From NCBI RefSeq assembly GCF_022059845.1, contig NZ_CP091851.1, positions 5,197,501 to 5,261,500 of the forward strand: a stretch of DNA of 64,000 nucleotides. Direction: 5' to 3'. A program made the position numbers and the translations under genes. Source of the stretch: Terrirubrum flagellatum (GTDB lineage: Bacteria > Pseudomonadota > Alphaproteobacteria > Rhizobiales > Beijerinckiaceae). Of this stretch, positions 1-8,939 are shown one piece after another. The notes beneath the pieces are model-generated. The model saw only the letters and a program-made list of their open reading frames with translations. It did not search any database and was not told the DNA's origin. Every line of letters starts with the position of its first letter. Position 1 is the first letter of the stretch.

Positions 1-139
1 TGACGGCGACGCGCGGCGTCTGCGTCGGACTCGTTAACCGTCGGCCCCGCGCGAAGGATTTCGTAAACTTCGATTCAAGTCCGAACTTTCCGGAACGCCC
101 CGGCCGACCGCATGTTGAGCAGGCTTCGGGGTCGACGTC

Positions 140-676
140 ATGCATATTTTTCATCGCGCGATGGCGCGCCGCGCGGCGCTTGTCATCAGCCTGCTCGCGC
201 TGGCGCTCGGTTTCACGGCGGCGCGCGCCCACGCCCGCGAATTCGTCGCGGCGCCCGAACTCGCCGCCTATCCCGCAGGCTCCATCGTCATCCGCACCGG
301 GGAGCGCCGGCTGTACTATGTCACCGGCCGCGGCGAGGCGATTCGCTATCCCGTGGCGGTGGGCGCCGCCGGCCGCCAGTGGCAGGGCGTCAAATATGTC
401 GAGGAGCTGGCGGTCGAGCCGGCCTGGGCGCCGCCGGAGGCGCTGCTGCGCGCCAAGCCGAATACACCGCACTACATCCCGCCCGGGCCGCGCAACCCCA
501 TGGGCGCCCGCGTCATCGGGCTGGGGCCGGGCGGCGAATACGCCATCCACGGCACCAACGATCCCTCGAGCATCGGCCGATTCGTCTCCTTCGGCTGCAT
601 CCGCATGTTCAACGAGGATGTCATCGACCTCTACGCCCGCGTCCGCATGGGCACGCAGGTCGTCGTCACGCGCTAG
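140..676 (+). CDS. Periplasmic L,D-transpeptidase (YkuD family)
   Basis: The 178-residue product starts with a hydrophobic export signal (residues about 1-33, cleavage near Ala-Arg-Ala-His-Ala). The YkuD catalytic motif follows: His137-Gly-Thr, then Ser150-Phe-Gly-Cys153-Ile-Arg-Met, with Cys153 as the expected nucleophile. Known members form 3-3 cross-links in peptidoglycan or attach proteins to it. This one is short and has no peptidoglycan-binding domain, which is common for the many alphaproteobacterial paralogues. ATG 140 was chosen because it leaves a complete signal peptide; ATG 161 is also possible. It stands alone, with a 205-base gap before the next gene. Confidence 0.88.
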   Translation: MHIFHRAMARRAALVISLLALALGFTAARAHAREFVAAPELAAYPAGSIVIRTGERRLYYVTGRGEAIRYPVAVGAAGRQWQGVKYVEELAVEPAWAPPEALLRAKPNTPHYIPPGPRNPMGARVIGLGPGGEYAIHGTNDPSSIGRFVSFGCIRMFNEDVIDLYARVRMGTQVVVTR

Positions 677-881
677 CTCGGCGATTCGCTATGAGGCCAT
701 CGGAAAACGTTATCTCTTTCTGAGGGCTTTGAGGGGTTCGGCGCAGCGCTGCGATGCGTTATTGCGACGCCATATCCGCATTTCGCGATTGATTTCAGAT
801 TGATCAGCGACGAAGGTGCGCGCCGCGCGCGAAGCGGCGGCCACGACCGCGACTGCGCCCGAGGACAGTCCGGGGATAGAA

Positions 882-2711
882 ATGACCGAGAAGAAGAAGC
901 GCCGCATCAAGCCATCGCAGCTGCGCTCCAAGGCCTGGTTCGACAATCCTGACAACGCCGACATGACCGCGCTCTATATCGAGCGCACCATGAATTTCGG
1001 CCTGTCGCGGGAGGAGCTGCAATCAGGCCGGCCGATCATCGGCATCGCCCAGACCGGCTCCGACATCGCCCCCTGCAACCGGCATCATATCGAACTGGCC
1101 TCGCGCGTGCGCGACGGCATCCGCGAAGCCGGGGGCGTGCCGTTCGAATTCCCGATCCATCCGATCCAGGAAACCTGCAAGCGGCCGACCGCGAGCCTCG
1201 ACCGCAACCTGCAATATCTCTCGCTGGTCGAGATCCTCTACGGTTATCCCATCGACGGCGTGGTGCTGACCACGGGCTGCGACAAGACCACGCCGGCGCA
1301 GATCATGGCGGCGGCGACGGTGAATATCCCCGCTATCGCTCTCTCTGGCGGGCCGATGCTGAACGGCGATTTCCGCGGCGAGCGCACGGGCTCGGGCACG
1401 ATCGTGTGGAAGGCGCGCCAGATGATGGCGGCCGGCGAGATCGACTATAAAGGCTTCGTCGATCTCGTGGCGTCGTCGGCGCCATCCGCCGGCCATTGCA
1501 ACACCATGGGCACGGCCTCGACGATGAATTCGCTGGCCGAGGCGCTCGGCATGACGCTGCCGGGCTGCGCGGCCATCCCCGCCCCCTATCGCGACCGCTA
1601 TGAGATCTCCTATCTCACGGGCAAGCGCATCGTCGACATGGTGTGGGAGGATCTGAAGCCATCCGACATCCTGACCCGCGACGCGTTCGAGAACGCGATC
1701 GCGGTCAATTCCGCCATCGGCGGTTCGACCAACGCGCCGATCCATCTCAACGCCATCGCCAGGCATATCGGCGTCGAGCTCAACAACGATGATTGGGAGA
1801 AGATCGGCTACGATCTGCCGCTGCTCGTCAATCTGCAGCCGGCCGGCGAATATCTCGGCGAGGATTATTATCGCGCCGGCGGCGTGCCGGCTGTCGTCAA
1901 TGAGTTGATCAAGGCCGGCAAGATCAATGATCGCGCCGTCACCGTGAACGGCAAGACGCTGCACGAAAACTGCAAGGGCTGGGAGAGCATCAACGAGAAG
2001 GTGATCCTGCCCTTCAAGAAGCCGATGAAGACGAAGGCCGGCTTCCTCAATCTCAAGGGCAATCTGTTTGATTCCGCGATCATGAAGACGAGCGTGATCA
2101 CGGAGGAGTTCCGCAAGCGCTATCTTGAAAATCCCAAGGACCCGATGGCGTTCGAGGGCAAGGCGATCGTGTTCGACGGCCCCGAGGATTATCACCACCG
2201 CATCGACGATCCTGAATTGAAGATCGACGCGCATACGGTGCTGTTCATCCGCGGCGTCGGCCCGATCGGCTATCCCGGCGCGGCGGAGGTGGTGAACATG
2301 CGGCCGCCGGCCTATCTCATCAAGAAGGGCGTGACCGCGCTGCCCTGCATCGGCGACGGCCGCCAGTCCGGCACGTCGGGCTCGCCCTCGATCCTCAACG
2401 CGTCGCCCGAAGCGGCGACGGGCGGCGGCCTTGCGCTTCTGAAGACGGGCGACAAGGTCCGCATCGATCTGAAGAAGCGCACGGCCGACATCCTCATCAG
2501 CAATGAGGAATTGGAAAAGCGCCGCGCCGAGTTCAAAAAGAACGGCTACAAATATCCCGCCAGCCAGACGCCATGGCAGGAGATCCAGCGCGGCATGGTC
2601 GATGAATTGTCGAACGGCATGGTGCTCAAGCCAGCGGTCAAATATCAACGCATCGCGCAGAAGCCGGGCGCGAAGGGCGCTCGCGTCGGCGTGCCGCGCG
2701 ATAATCACTGA
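882..2711 (+). CDS. IlvD/Edd family dehydratase (probable sugar-acid dehydratase)
   Basis: The 609-residue protein belongs to the iron-sulfur dehydratase family that includes dihydroxyacid dehydratase, phosphogluconate dehydratase and the arabinonate/xylonate dehydratases. The three cluster-type cysteines are visible: Cys65 (Ala-Pro-Cys-Asn-Arg), Cys133 (Thr-Gly-Cys-Asp-Lys-Thr) and Cys206 (Gly-His-Cys-Asn-Thr-Met-Gly). The C-terminal [10 protein letters not shown] and the lack of isoleucine/valine biosynthesis neighbours favour a sugar-acid substrate over IlvD proper. The reading frame extends upstream to GTG 816, but ATG 882 gives the usual family N-terminus after a weak GGGGA. The substrate (arabinonate, xylonate, fuconate and similar) cannot be told from sequence. 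Confidence 0.88.
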   Translation: MTEKKKRRIKPSQLRSKAWFDNPDNADMTALYIERTMNFGLSREELQSGRPIIGIAQTGSDIAPCNRHHIELASRVRDGIREAGGVPFEFPIHPIQETCKRPTASLDRNLQYLSLVEILYGYPIDGVVLTTGCDKTTPAQIMAAATVNIPAIALSGGPMLNGDFRGERTGSGTIVWKARQMMAAGEIDYKGFVDLVASSAPSAGHCNTMGTASTMNSLAEALGMTLPGCAAIPAPYRDRYEISYLTGKRIVDMVWEDLKPSDILTRDAFENAIAVNSAIGGSTNAPIHLNAIARHIGVELNNDDWEKIGYDLPLLVNLQPAGEYLGEDYYRAGGVPAVVNELIKAGKINDRAVTVNGKTLHENCKGWESINEKVILPFKKPMKTKAGFLNLKGNLFDSAIMKTSVITEEFRKRYLENPKDPMAFEGKAIVFDGPEDYHHRIDDPELKIDAHTVLFIRGVGPIGYPGAAEVVNMRPPAYLIKKGVTALPCIGDGRQSGTSGSPSILNASPEAATGGGLALLKTGDKVRIDLKKRTADILISNEELEKRRAEFKKNGYKYPASQTPWQEIQRGMVDELSNGMVLKPAVKYQRIAQKPGAKGARVGVPRDNH

Positions 2712-2726
2712 GCGGGAGGCGAAAAG

Positions 2727-2755
2727 GCGGGATTCGGTTTTCGCGCCAATCCCGC
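2727..2755 (+). terminator. Hairpin after the dehydratase gene
   Basis: An 8-bp perfect stem (GCGGGATT at 2727-2734 with AATCCCGC at 2748-2755) lies 15 bases after the dehydratase stop codon. No long T-run follows, so it may be a REP-type or mRNA-stabilising hairpin rather than a strict Rho-independent terminator. Part of its loop resembles the palindrome at 20903-20957. Confidence 0.45.
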
Positions 2756-2771
2756 TCCAACCTTTGGAATC

Positions 2772-2819
2772 GATCGCGTTCGTGATTTTGGAGTGATTCA
2801 ATCCAAAGTCGTCGCGATC
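2772..2819. repeat. Imperfect palindrome before the lyase gene
   Basis: The outer arms GATCGCG (2772-2778) and CGCGATC (2813-2819) enclose a second pair, GATTTTGGA (2784-2792) with TCCAAAGTC (2802-2810), which has one mismatch. The centre resembles the perfect palindrome at 20840-20890 (shared GATTCAATC core). This suggests a dispersed repeat rather than a private operator, although it sits just before the ribosome-binding site at 2821-2828. Confidence 0.5.
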
Positions 2820-2834
2820 TGGAAGGAGTCGCGC

Positions 2835-3680
2835 ATGGTCTTCTCGCCGCAAGTCGAGGCTTTTCGCGAGCTGCATCGCGCAGGCTGTTTCGTCATGCCG
2901 AATCCCTGGGATATCGGCACGGCGCGTTATCTGCGCGCGCAAGGGTTCAAGGCGCTGGCGACGACGAGCGCGGGCTTCGCCTTCACGTTGGGGCGGGCCG
3001 ACCAGGATGTCGGCGCCGAACTGATGCTGCCGCATATCGGGGAGATCGTGCGCGCGGCTTCCGATCTGCCGGTCAATGCGGATTTCGAGAATGGCTACGC
3101 CGACGCGCCGGAAGGCGTGGCGGAGAATGTGCGCCGCTGCGTCGCGACCGGCGTCGCCGGCCTCTCGATCGAGGATGCGACGGGCCGCAGCGACCAGCCG
3201 CTCTATGATCTCTCGCTCGCGGTCGAACGCGTACAGGCCGCGCGCGAGGCGATCGACCAGACGAAATCGGGCGTGATGTTGACGGCGCGCGCGGAATGCT
3301 TCCTCACCGGACATGAGACGCCGCTGAAGGAATCCGTGCGCCGCATCGCGGCCTATGCGGACGCAGGCGCCGATGTGCTTTATGCGCCGGGACCGAAGAC
3401 GATCGCCGACATGAAGGAGATCGTCGCCGCCGCGAAGGGCAGACCGGTGAACATCCTCGTTCATGGCGATTTCGGATTGAGCGTCGACGAGATCGCCGCC
3501 GCCGGCGCCCGGCGCATCTCGATTGGCGGCGCCTTGGCGCGCGCGGCCTGGGCGGCGTTCATGACGGCGACCGCGACGATTGCGAAAGAGGGCCGCTTCA
3601 CCGGCTTCGCCAACAATGGCGGCAGCGCGCCGCTGACGGCGTTCCTGCGCGCCGATTTCAGGGAGCGCGGCGGCGCATGA
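2835..3680 (+). CDS. Isocitrate lyase/PEP mutase superfamily protein
   Basis: The 281-residue TIM-barrel protein belongs to the PEP mutase/isocitrate lyase superfamily, whose members make or break C-C or P-C bonds of 2-oxo or 2-hydroxy acids with Mg2+. Family segments include Asn-Ala-Asp-Phe-Glu-Asn-Gly (81-87), Ser-Ile-Glu-Asp (111-114) and Ala-Arg-Ala-Glu (151-154). The Lys-Lys-Cys-Gly-His loop of true isocitrate lyases is absent, so it is probably a small oxaloacetate-hydrolase or methylisocitrate-lyase-like enzyme of unknown substrate. ATG 2835 is preceded by GGAAGGAG (2821-2828), which decides against the upstream GTG 2793. It overlaps the next gene by four bases (ATGA). The position behind a sugar-acid dehydratase fits cleavage of a keto-deoxy acid, but that is inference. 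Confidence 0.82.
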   Translation: MVFSPQVEAFRELHRAGCFVMPNPWDIGTARYLRAQGFKALATTSAGFAFTLGRADQDVGAELMLPHIGEIVRAASDLPVNADFENGYADAPEGVAENVRRCVATGVAGLSIEDATGRSDQPLYDLSLAVERVQAAREAIDQTKSGVMLTARAECFLTGHETPLKESVRRIAAYADAGADVLYAPGPKTIADMKEIVAAAKGRPVNILVHGDFGLSVDEIAAAGARRISIGGALARAAWAAFMTATATIAKEGRFTGFANNGGSAPLTAFLRADFRERGGA

Positions 3681-4816
3681 CGGCCGATCTTTCGAAATGG
3701 ACGACGCGTCCGCGTCCCGAGCGCGTCGTTCTCGAAGGCCGCTACGCGAGACTCGAGCCGCTTGATCCGATAAAGCATGGCGATGATCTGTTCGCGGCGT
3801 CGGCCGCGCTAGGCGCCGATGATCGCTTCCGCTATCTCTTCGACGAGCCGCCGGCCTCGCGCGAGGAGATGCAGCCTTGGCTTGAAAAGGTCGCGGCGTC
3901 CGCTGATCCGTTGTTCTTCGCCGTGATCGACACATCGACGGGCAAGGCGGGCGGACGCCAGACTTTGATGCGCATCGATCCCGCCCATGGCGTGATCGAG
4001 ATCGGCAACATCCTCTGGGGGCCCGACGTCGCGCGCACGCGCATCGCGACCGAAGCGCTATTTTTGTTCGCGCAATATTCCTTCGATGTGCTCGGCTATC
4101 GCCGCTTCGAGTGGAAATGCAACAACGCCAACGAGCCGTCGAAACGCGCGGCGCTGCGTTTCGGCTTCATCTATGAAGGCCTGTTCCGCCAGCACATGGT
4201 GGTGAAGGGCCGCAATCGCGACACTGCCTGGTACTCGATCACGGATGCGGAATGGCCGGCGTTGAAAGGCGCCTATGAGCGTTGGCTCGCGCCGGAGAAT
4301 TTCGACGCCGAGGGCCGGCAGCGCGTCAGCCTGCCGAACATGATCGCGGACGCGCGCATGGCGGGGCTCGCATCGCTGCGCCGCGCCACCCCTGCGGACC
4401 GCGCGAAGGTTGAGGAGTTGCAGCGCGATTCCTACGCGAAGAACGCCACGATTCTCGGCGTGACGCCGCTGCCTTTGTGCGCCGATTACGGCGTGATCAT
4501 GCATCAATGCGAAGTGTGGCTCGCCGAAGACGACAAGGGTCCGGAAGGCGCGATCATCGTCCGCCCGCACGCCGATCATCTCGAACTCTGGAGCATTTCC
4601 GTCGCGACGCGCGCGCAGGGCAAGGGGCTCGGCAACCGGCTGCTTGCGGCGGCCGAGAAGCGCGCGAAGGATCTCGGCTATCGCACCGTGCGATTGCTGA
4701 CGGGCGAGAAGCTCGAAAGCAATGTCGCGTGGTACAAGCGACAGGGCTATTGCGTCGATCGCATCGAACAGATGCCGGACCGGCGCGCGGTTCACTTCTC
4801 AAAATGGATCGGATGA
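3677..4816 (+). CDS. Tandem GNAT acetyltransferase (two-domain fusion)
   Basis: The 379-residue protein has two GNAT domains. Residues about 20-185 are RimJ/RimL-like and carry the family Asn-Asn-Ala-Asn-Glu-Pro-Ser segment at 139-145. Residues about 235-375 are a second GNAT with an acetyl-CoA loop Arg-Ala-Gln-Gly-Lys-Gly-Leu-Gly at 312-319 and the typical Asn-Val-Ala-Trp-Tyr-Lys-Arg-Gly-Gly-type helix near 349-358. Single-domain N-acetyltransferases are 150-200 residues long, so this is a true fusion. It is translationally coupled to the preceding lyase. The substrates of the two domains are unknown. Confidence 0.82.
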   Translation: MTADLSKWTTRPRPERVVLEGRYARLEPLDPIKHGDDLFAASAALGADDRFRYLFDEPPASREEMQPWLEKVAASADPLFFAVIDTSTGKAGGRQTLMRIDPAHGVIEIGNILWGPDVARTRIATEALFLFAQYSFDVLGYRRFEWKCNNANEPSKRAALRFGFIYEGLFRQHMVVKGRNRDTAWYSITDAEWPALKGAYERWLAPENFDAEGRQRVSLPNMIADARMAGLASLRRATPADRAKVEELQRDSYAKNATILGVTPLPLCADYGVIMHQCEVWLAEDDKGPEGAIIVRPHADHLELWSISVATRAQGKGLGNRLLAAAEKRAKDLGYRTVRLLTGEKLESNVAWYKRQGYCVDRIEQMPDRRAVHFSKWIG

Positions 4817-4823
4817 GGGGAGC

Positions 4824-5570
4824 ATGGCGGGACGTTTGAGGGGCAAGGTCGCGCTGGTGACTGCGGCCGGCGCGGGCATCGGGCGGGCGATCGCGGAAGC
4901 GTTCGTGCGCGAGGCCGCGACCGTCTACGCCACCGATCTCGACAAGAAGAAACTCGAAGGCATTCCGAAAGCGAAGAAGCACGCGCTCGATGTGCGCTCC
5001 GATGAGGCGGTCGCCGCTTTCGCCAAGATCAGCGGCCCGGTCGACATCATCGTGAACTGCGCCGGATATGTGCATCACAACACGGTGCTCGACTGCACCG
5101 ACGCCGATTGGGACTTCGCCTTCGATCTCAATGTGAGATCGATGCATCGCACGATCAAAACCTATTTGCCTGCCATGCTGCGGCAGCGCTCGGGCTCGAT
5201 CGTCAATATCGCGTCGGGCGCGTCATCCGTGCGCGGCATTCCGAACCGCTATATCTATGGCACGACGAAGGCCGCGGTGATCGGGCTGACTAAATCGGTC
5301 GCCGCCGATTTCATCAAGCAGGGCGTGCGCGTGAATGCGATCTGCCCGGGCACGATCCAGTCGCCCTCGCTCGATGATCGCATCGAGGGGCAGGCCAAGG
5401 CGGCGGGCAAATCCTTGAAGGAAATCCGTCAGGCCTTCATCGATCGGCAGCCGATGGGCCGTCTTGGCACCGCTGAAGAAGTGGCGAATCTCGCGCTTTA
5501 TCTCGCGTCCGATGAAGCGAGCTATACCACCGGCCAGATCCATCTCGTCGATGGAGGCTTCGCGCTGTGA
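4824..5570 (+). CDS. SDR dehydrogenase resembling 2-keto-3-deoxy-fuconate dehydrogenases
   Basis: The 248-residue classical short-chain dehydrogenase has the NAD(P) loop Thr13-Ala-Ala-Gly-Ala-Gly-Ile-Gly20, Asn78-Cys-Ala-Gly and the Tyr145-x-x-x-Lys149 active site. Asp38-Leu-Asp after beta-2 suggests NAD preference. The Gly-Tyr-Val-His-His segment, the Asp-Leu-Asn-Val-Arg-Ser-Met segment and the Cys-Pro-Gly-Thr-Ile-Gln-Ser-Pro-Ser-Leu-Asp-Asp-Arg stretch are typical of the branch containing 2-keto-3-deoxy-L-fuconate dehydrogenase and DHRS6/BDH2 proteins. ATG 4824 follows GGGGAG. With the IlvD/Edd dehydratase it could oxidise a keto-deoxy sugar acid. Confidence 0.85.
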   Translation: MAGRLRGKVALVTAAGAGIGRAIAEAFVREAATVYATDLDKKKLEGIPKAKKHALDVRSDEAVAAFAKISGPVDIIVNCAGYVHHNTVLDCTDADWDFAFDLNVRSMHRTIKTYLPAMLRQRSGSIVNIASGASSVRGIPNRYIYGTTKAAVIGLTKSVAADFIKQGVRVNAICPGTIQSPSLDDRIEGQAKAAGKSLKEIRQAFIDRQPMGRLGTAEEVANLALYLASDEASYTTGQIHLVDGGFAL

Positions 5571-5905
5571 GGCGCTGCGCTGCGCTGGCGCTCATCGCCG
5601 CCGCTGTCTGCGGCGCGTCCGATGGCGCAAGAGCGCAGCGCTGCAATCTCGAAGGCGCGCGCGTGACCTGCGATGACGGCCGCGTCGGCATGATGAATGG
5701 CGATTCGATCGTGTGGCCTGATGGCACGCGTTCGTCCCGCTCGCCGCATCCGAGCGTGTTTCTTCACAACAAGCCGTCGATCTCGATCGGCCAGGGCGTG
5801 TTCGTCGGCAGCCCGAGCGGCGTCGGCGTCGTGCCGCTCGATGATCCCAACAGCGTCAACAAGCAAAACTGCGCCATCGTCAACGATATCCCCTACTGTC
5901 ACTGA
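5567..5905 (+). CDS. Small secreted protein of unknown function
   Basis: The 112-residue product has a signal peptide (residues 1-23, Ala-Arg-Ala-Gln) and four cysteines after cleavage, which could form two disulfides in the periplasm. It begins at GTG 5567, overlapping the SDR stop by four bases (GTGA), so it is probably translationally coupled. I recognise no domain. A secreted protein inside a block of cytosolic catabolic enzymes is unexpected. Confidence 0.6.
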   Translation: MRRCAALALIAAAVCGASDGARAQRCNLEGARVTCDDGRVGMMNGDSIVWPDGTRSSRSPHPSVFLHNKPSISIGQGVFVGSPSGVGVVPLDDPNSVNKQNCAIVNDIPYCH

Positions 5906-5914
5906 GGCGACTTC

Positions 5915-6895
5915 ATGCACATCCTGATTCTTGGCGCGGCCGGAATGGTCGGGCGCAAGCTCACCGAAAAACTGGCGCGCGACGGCAAGCTCGGCCGCAA
6001 GGCGATCATGAAGGCGACCTTGCACGATGTGGTGAAGCCGGTCGCGCCGAAGGAGGCCAGCTTTCCCTGCACGGTGCGCGCGTCGGATTTCTCCAAGCCC
6101 GGCGTCGCCGCGAAACTGATCGCCGAGCGGCCCGACGTCATCTTCCATCTCGCGGCGATCGTGTCGGGCGAAGCGGAAGCGGATTTCGACAAGGGCTATC
6201 GCATCAATCTCGACGGCGTCTATCGCCTGTTCGAGGCGATCCGCGCGGTCGGCGAAGGCTATTGCCCGCGCGTGGTGTTCACCTCGTCCATCGCGGTGTT
6301 CGGCGCGCCGTTTCCGGACGCGATCGGCGATGAGTTCCACAACACGCCGCTGACTTCGTATGGAACGCAGAAGGCGATCGGCGAACTCCTGCTGTCGGAT
6401 TATTCGCGGCGCGGCCTTTTCGACGGCGTCGGCATCAGGTTGCCTACCATCTGCGTGCGTCCCGGCGCGCCGAACAAGGCGGCGTCAGGCTTCTTCTCGA
6501 ACATCATCCGCGAACCGCTCGCCGGCCATCCCGCCGTTCTGCCGGTGTCGGAAGACGTGATGCACTGGCACGCCTCGCCGCGCTCCGCGGTGGGCTTCCT
6601 CACGCACGCCGCGACGATCGACACGAAGAAGATCGGGCCGCGCCGCAACCTCACCATGCCCGGCGTCGCCTGCACGGTCGGCGAGCAGATCGAGGCGCTG
6701 CGCGGAATCGCCGGCGACAAGGTCGTCGCGCGCATCAAGGTGAAGCCTGACAAGACGATTCAGAAGATCGTCAGCGGCTGGCCGCGCAAGTTCGACGCGC
6801 AGCGCGCGACGGAGCTCGGGTTCAAGGCGGAGCAAAGTTTTGATGAGATCATCCGCGTGCATATTGCGGACGAGCTCGGCGGGAAGATCGCGTAA
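5915..6895 (+). CDS. NAD-dependent epimerase/dehydratase, DenD-like
   Basis: The 326-residue extended SDR has the N-terminal Rossmann loop Gly7-Ala-Ala-Gly-Met-Val-Gly13 and a Ser-Tyr-Gly-Thr-Gln-Lys active-site segment (Tyr-x-x-x-Lys). Overall sequence, especially Thr-Ser-Ser-Ile-Ala-Val-Phe-Gly and Arg-Leu-Pro-Thr-Ile-Cys-Val-Arg-Pro-Gly, resembles D-erythronate dehydrogenase (DenD), which oxidises D-erythronate at C2. DenD usually sits with OtnC/OtnI-type aldolase genes, which are not seen here. The assignment is therefore to the family, with tetronate oxidation as a hypothesis. A beta-hydroxyacid dehydrogenase of LtnD type lies 3.5 kb away. Confidence 0.78.
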   Translation: MHILILGAAGMVGRKLTEKLARDGKLGRKAIMKATLHDVVKPVAPKEASFPCTVRASDFSKPGVAAKLIAERPDVIFHLAAIVSGEAEADFDKGYRINLDGVYRLFEAIRAVGEGYCPRVVFTSSIAVFGAPFPDAIGDEFHNTPLTSYGTQKAIGELLLSDYSRRGLFDGVGIRLPTICVRPGAPNKAASGFFSNIIREPLAGHPAVLPVSEDVMHWHASPRSAVGFLTHAATIDTKKIGPRRNLTMPGVACTVGEQIEALRGIAGDKVVARIKVKPDKTIQKIVSGWPRKFDAQRATELGFKAEQSFDEIIRVHIADELGGKIA

Positions 6896-6899
6896 CGCC

Positions 6900-7031
6900 G
6901 CGTCATCCCGGACACGGCGCAGCATGAAATGATGCGCGCTGATCCGGGACCGTTTCGTCATAAGCTAGTCTCGCGAAGGTCCCGGGTCTGCGCCGCATCG
7001 CCGACGCGCTGCGTCGCGCCCGGGATGACGC
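6900..7031. repeat. Long palindromic intergenic repeat (copy 1)
   Basis: A 12-bp perfect inverted repeat (6900-6911 and 7020-7031, GCGTCATCCCGG) encloses a second pair, GATCCGGGACC at 6941-6951 with GGTCCCGGGTC at 6978-6988 (one mismatch). The same layout and outer arm recur at 34301-34435. It fills the gap between two convergent genes and could terminate both. Confidence 0.75.
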
Positions 7032-7044
7032 TCTCGCGCAGCGG

Positions 7045-7836
7045 CTACTTCCTCCTCAGCCACAACGGCTTTCCGGCCGCAGGGTCCTTCTTCCATCCCG
7101 CGGGGCCATCAGACGTAAAGCCGATCGTGTGACCCTTCTTCGCCACGAGGAAGATGCGGCCATCATCATATTGCCAGCCGACGGGATCGAAGACGCGCAA
7201 TCCTTCATCATCGCAAGAATCAGCGAGCGCCGCCGACCAGATGGCGCCGCCCTTCTTCGGGCGCGGGCCGGGAAACTGTTTCAGCTCGATCGCGCAACCC
7301 TCGCCGTTGCGCTCGCGCGCGACAATGTAGGCTCCGGTCAGCGCCGCGCGCTGCTCGTCGCGCGGCGGTGGTTTGCCATTCAGCGCGTCGAGGGTCGCAG
7401 CGACCGAATCCGATCGCGGCGCTTCGCCGGAGCGGCCGCCGACGGGCGAAAGATTGAGATCGATATTCTGTCCCTTGAAATGTCCGCCGGGCTCGCGGGC
7501 GAAGGAGAACAGGAGATCGCCATTCTGCCTGAAGACGTAGATCGCGCCGTCTTCGCCAAGGCCCCATTGAACGGCTGAAGTGAGCACGACAAGCTTCGTC
7601 TTGCAGGCGGGCGGGCTGCCGAGAATCATGCGGCCGCCGCCGGCTTCGCGCGCGCTGAACTGCACGAGGCATTTCGCTTCGTTGTCGGCTGAGGCCATCT
7701 GCCATGGACCCGCGACCGCCTTCACAGGTGTGGAGGTCGGCGCGAGCAGTTTCGTCTTCAGCGGCGATTGCGCCTGCGATGGGCCGACGAAAACGAGCGC
7801 CAGCGCCGCGCTCAATGAGAAAGCGGCGCGACGCAT
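7045..7836 (-). CDS. Secreted AprI/Inh-like protein
   Basis: The 263-residue protein has a signal peptide (residues about 1-23, Ser-Gln-Ala-Gln). It appears to contain two copies of a beta-barrel unit that starts near a Gly-Pro-Trp or Thr-Gly-Ala-Tyr and contains Cys...Cys pairs, as in the AprI/Inh inhibitors of serralysin-type metalloproteases. No protease gene is visible nearby, so inhibitor function is only a family-level guess. ATG 7836 was chosen because it starts the signal peptide; the open frame upstream overlaps the neighbouring dehydrogenase. It lies 10 bases downstream of that gene on the same strand. Confidence 0.6.
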   Translation of the reverse strand: MRRAAFSLSAALALVFVGPSQAQSPLKTKLLAPTSTPVKAVAGPWQMASADNEAKCLVQFSAREAGGGRMILGSPPACKTKLVVLTSAVQWGLGEDGAIYVFRQNGDLLFSFAREPGGHFKGQNIDLNLSPVGGRSGEAPRSDSVAATLDALNGKPPPRDEQRAALTGAYIVARERNGEGCAIELKQFPGPRPKKGGAIWSAALADSCDDEGLRVFDPVGWQYDDGRIFLVAKKGHTIGFTSDGPAGWKKDPAAGKPLWLRRK

Positions 7837-7846
7837 CGATCGCAGC

Positions 7847-8815
7847 TTACTTCGCGCGCTTGCGCGGCCAGGGCGTCTCGGGGATCGGCGTGCGCGGGGC
7901 CTTGCCGGCGAAATAGTCGATGAGATTGTCGACCACGAGCTGGCCCATGGCGTTGCGGGTATGAACCGAGGCCGAGCCGACATGCGGGAAGAGCACGACA
8001 TTCTCCATGTCGATCAATTCCTGCGGCACGCGCGGCTCGTCCTCGAACACGTCGAGGCCGGCGGTGAGAATCGTCTTGTCCATCAGCGCCTGAATCAGCG
8101 CCTTCTCATCGACGACGGAGCCGCGGCCGACATTGATCAGCACGCCGTCCCTGCCGAGCGATTCAAGGATGTCCTTGTTGACGAGATGCTTCGTCTCCGC
8201 GCCGCCGGGCGCGACGCAGACGAGCATGTCGACATTCTCGGCAAGCTCCTTGAGCGTGGGGTAATAGACATAGCCGACGCCGGGTTGCGGCCTGCGGCCG
8301 TGATAGCAGACCTCGACGCCGAACGCTTCGAGGCGGCGCGCGATCGCCTTGCCGATGCGACCCAAGCCGAGAATGCCGGCGGTGCGGCCGCGCAAGGTCG
8401 AGGTCAGCGGATAATTCTTGTTCAGCCATTTGCCGGCGCGCAGATAACGCTCTGATTGCGGCAGCTCGCGCACGGCGCAGAGAATGAGGCCGAGACAGGT
8501 GTCGGCGACCTCCTCATCGAGCACGCCCGGCGTGTGGGTGACGATCACGCCGTGCTTTTCCGCGACCGCGCCGTCGACATGATCGTAACCGACGCCCATG
8601 CTGGCGATAATCTCCAGCTTGGGAAACTGCGACAGGAACGCCTCGTCGACCCTGGTGTGTCCGCCGAGCGCGATGCCGCGAATGATGGGCGCGATCTCCG
8701 CCAGTTTCGCCTTGGGGTCCTTCGCTTCCCAGAGCTTGTGCAGGCGGAAAGCCTTGTCCACGCCATCGACGATCAGCGGCATGGTCGGGGCGGTCATCAA
8801 AACGTCAACGGTCAC
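7847..8815 (-). CDS. D-isomer-specific 2-hydroxyacid dehydrogenase
   Basis: The 322-residue protein is a glyoxylate/hydroxypyruvate reductase-like member of the D-2-hydroxyacid dehydrogenase family. It has the nucleotide loop Gly-Leu-Gly-Arg-Ile-Gly, a following Gly-Arg-Arg typical of NADPH users, and the catalytic triad in Asn-Val-Gly-Arg-Gly, Glu-Asp-Glu-Pro and Pro-His-Val-Gly-Ser. It could reduce glyoxylate or hydroxypyruvate produced by cleavage in the surrounding catabolic block, but the substrate is not determined. It is divergent from the ABC ATPase gene. Confidence 0.87.
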   Translation of the reverse strand: MTVDVLMTAPTMPLIVDGVDKAFRLHKLWEAKDPKAKLAEIAPIIRGIALGGHTRVDEAFLSQFPKLEIIASMGVGYDHVDGAVAEKHGVIVTHTPGVLDEEVADTCLGLILCAVRELPQSERYLRAGKWLNKNYPLTSTLRGRTAGILGLGRIGKAIARRLEAFGVEVCYHGRRPQPGVGYVYYPTLKELAENVDMLVCVAPGGAETKHLVNKDILESLGRDGVLINVGRGSVVDEKALIQALMDKTILTAGLDVFEDEPRVPQELIDMENVVLFPHVGSASVHTRNAMGQLVVDNLIDYFAGKAPRTPIPETPWPRKRAK

Positions 8816-8939
8816 GGGTTTCTCCCTCGCTTCGGCCTGTCATAGCCAAACCGGGCCCCGATCCGAAGCGTTTCTTTGGCCGGGGAGGCGCCGCGCGATC
8901 GGGCTTGCCAGCGGAAACGGCCATGATCTAACGTCCCGC

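Noticed and set aside
1023-3935. A 970-codon open frame on the minus strand opposite the dehydratase and lyase genes
   Set aside because: It is antisense to two clear genes. Its product is Arg/His/Asp-rich without domains, as expected from the GC-rich third positions of the real genes.
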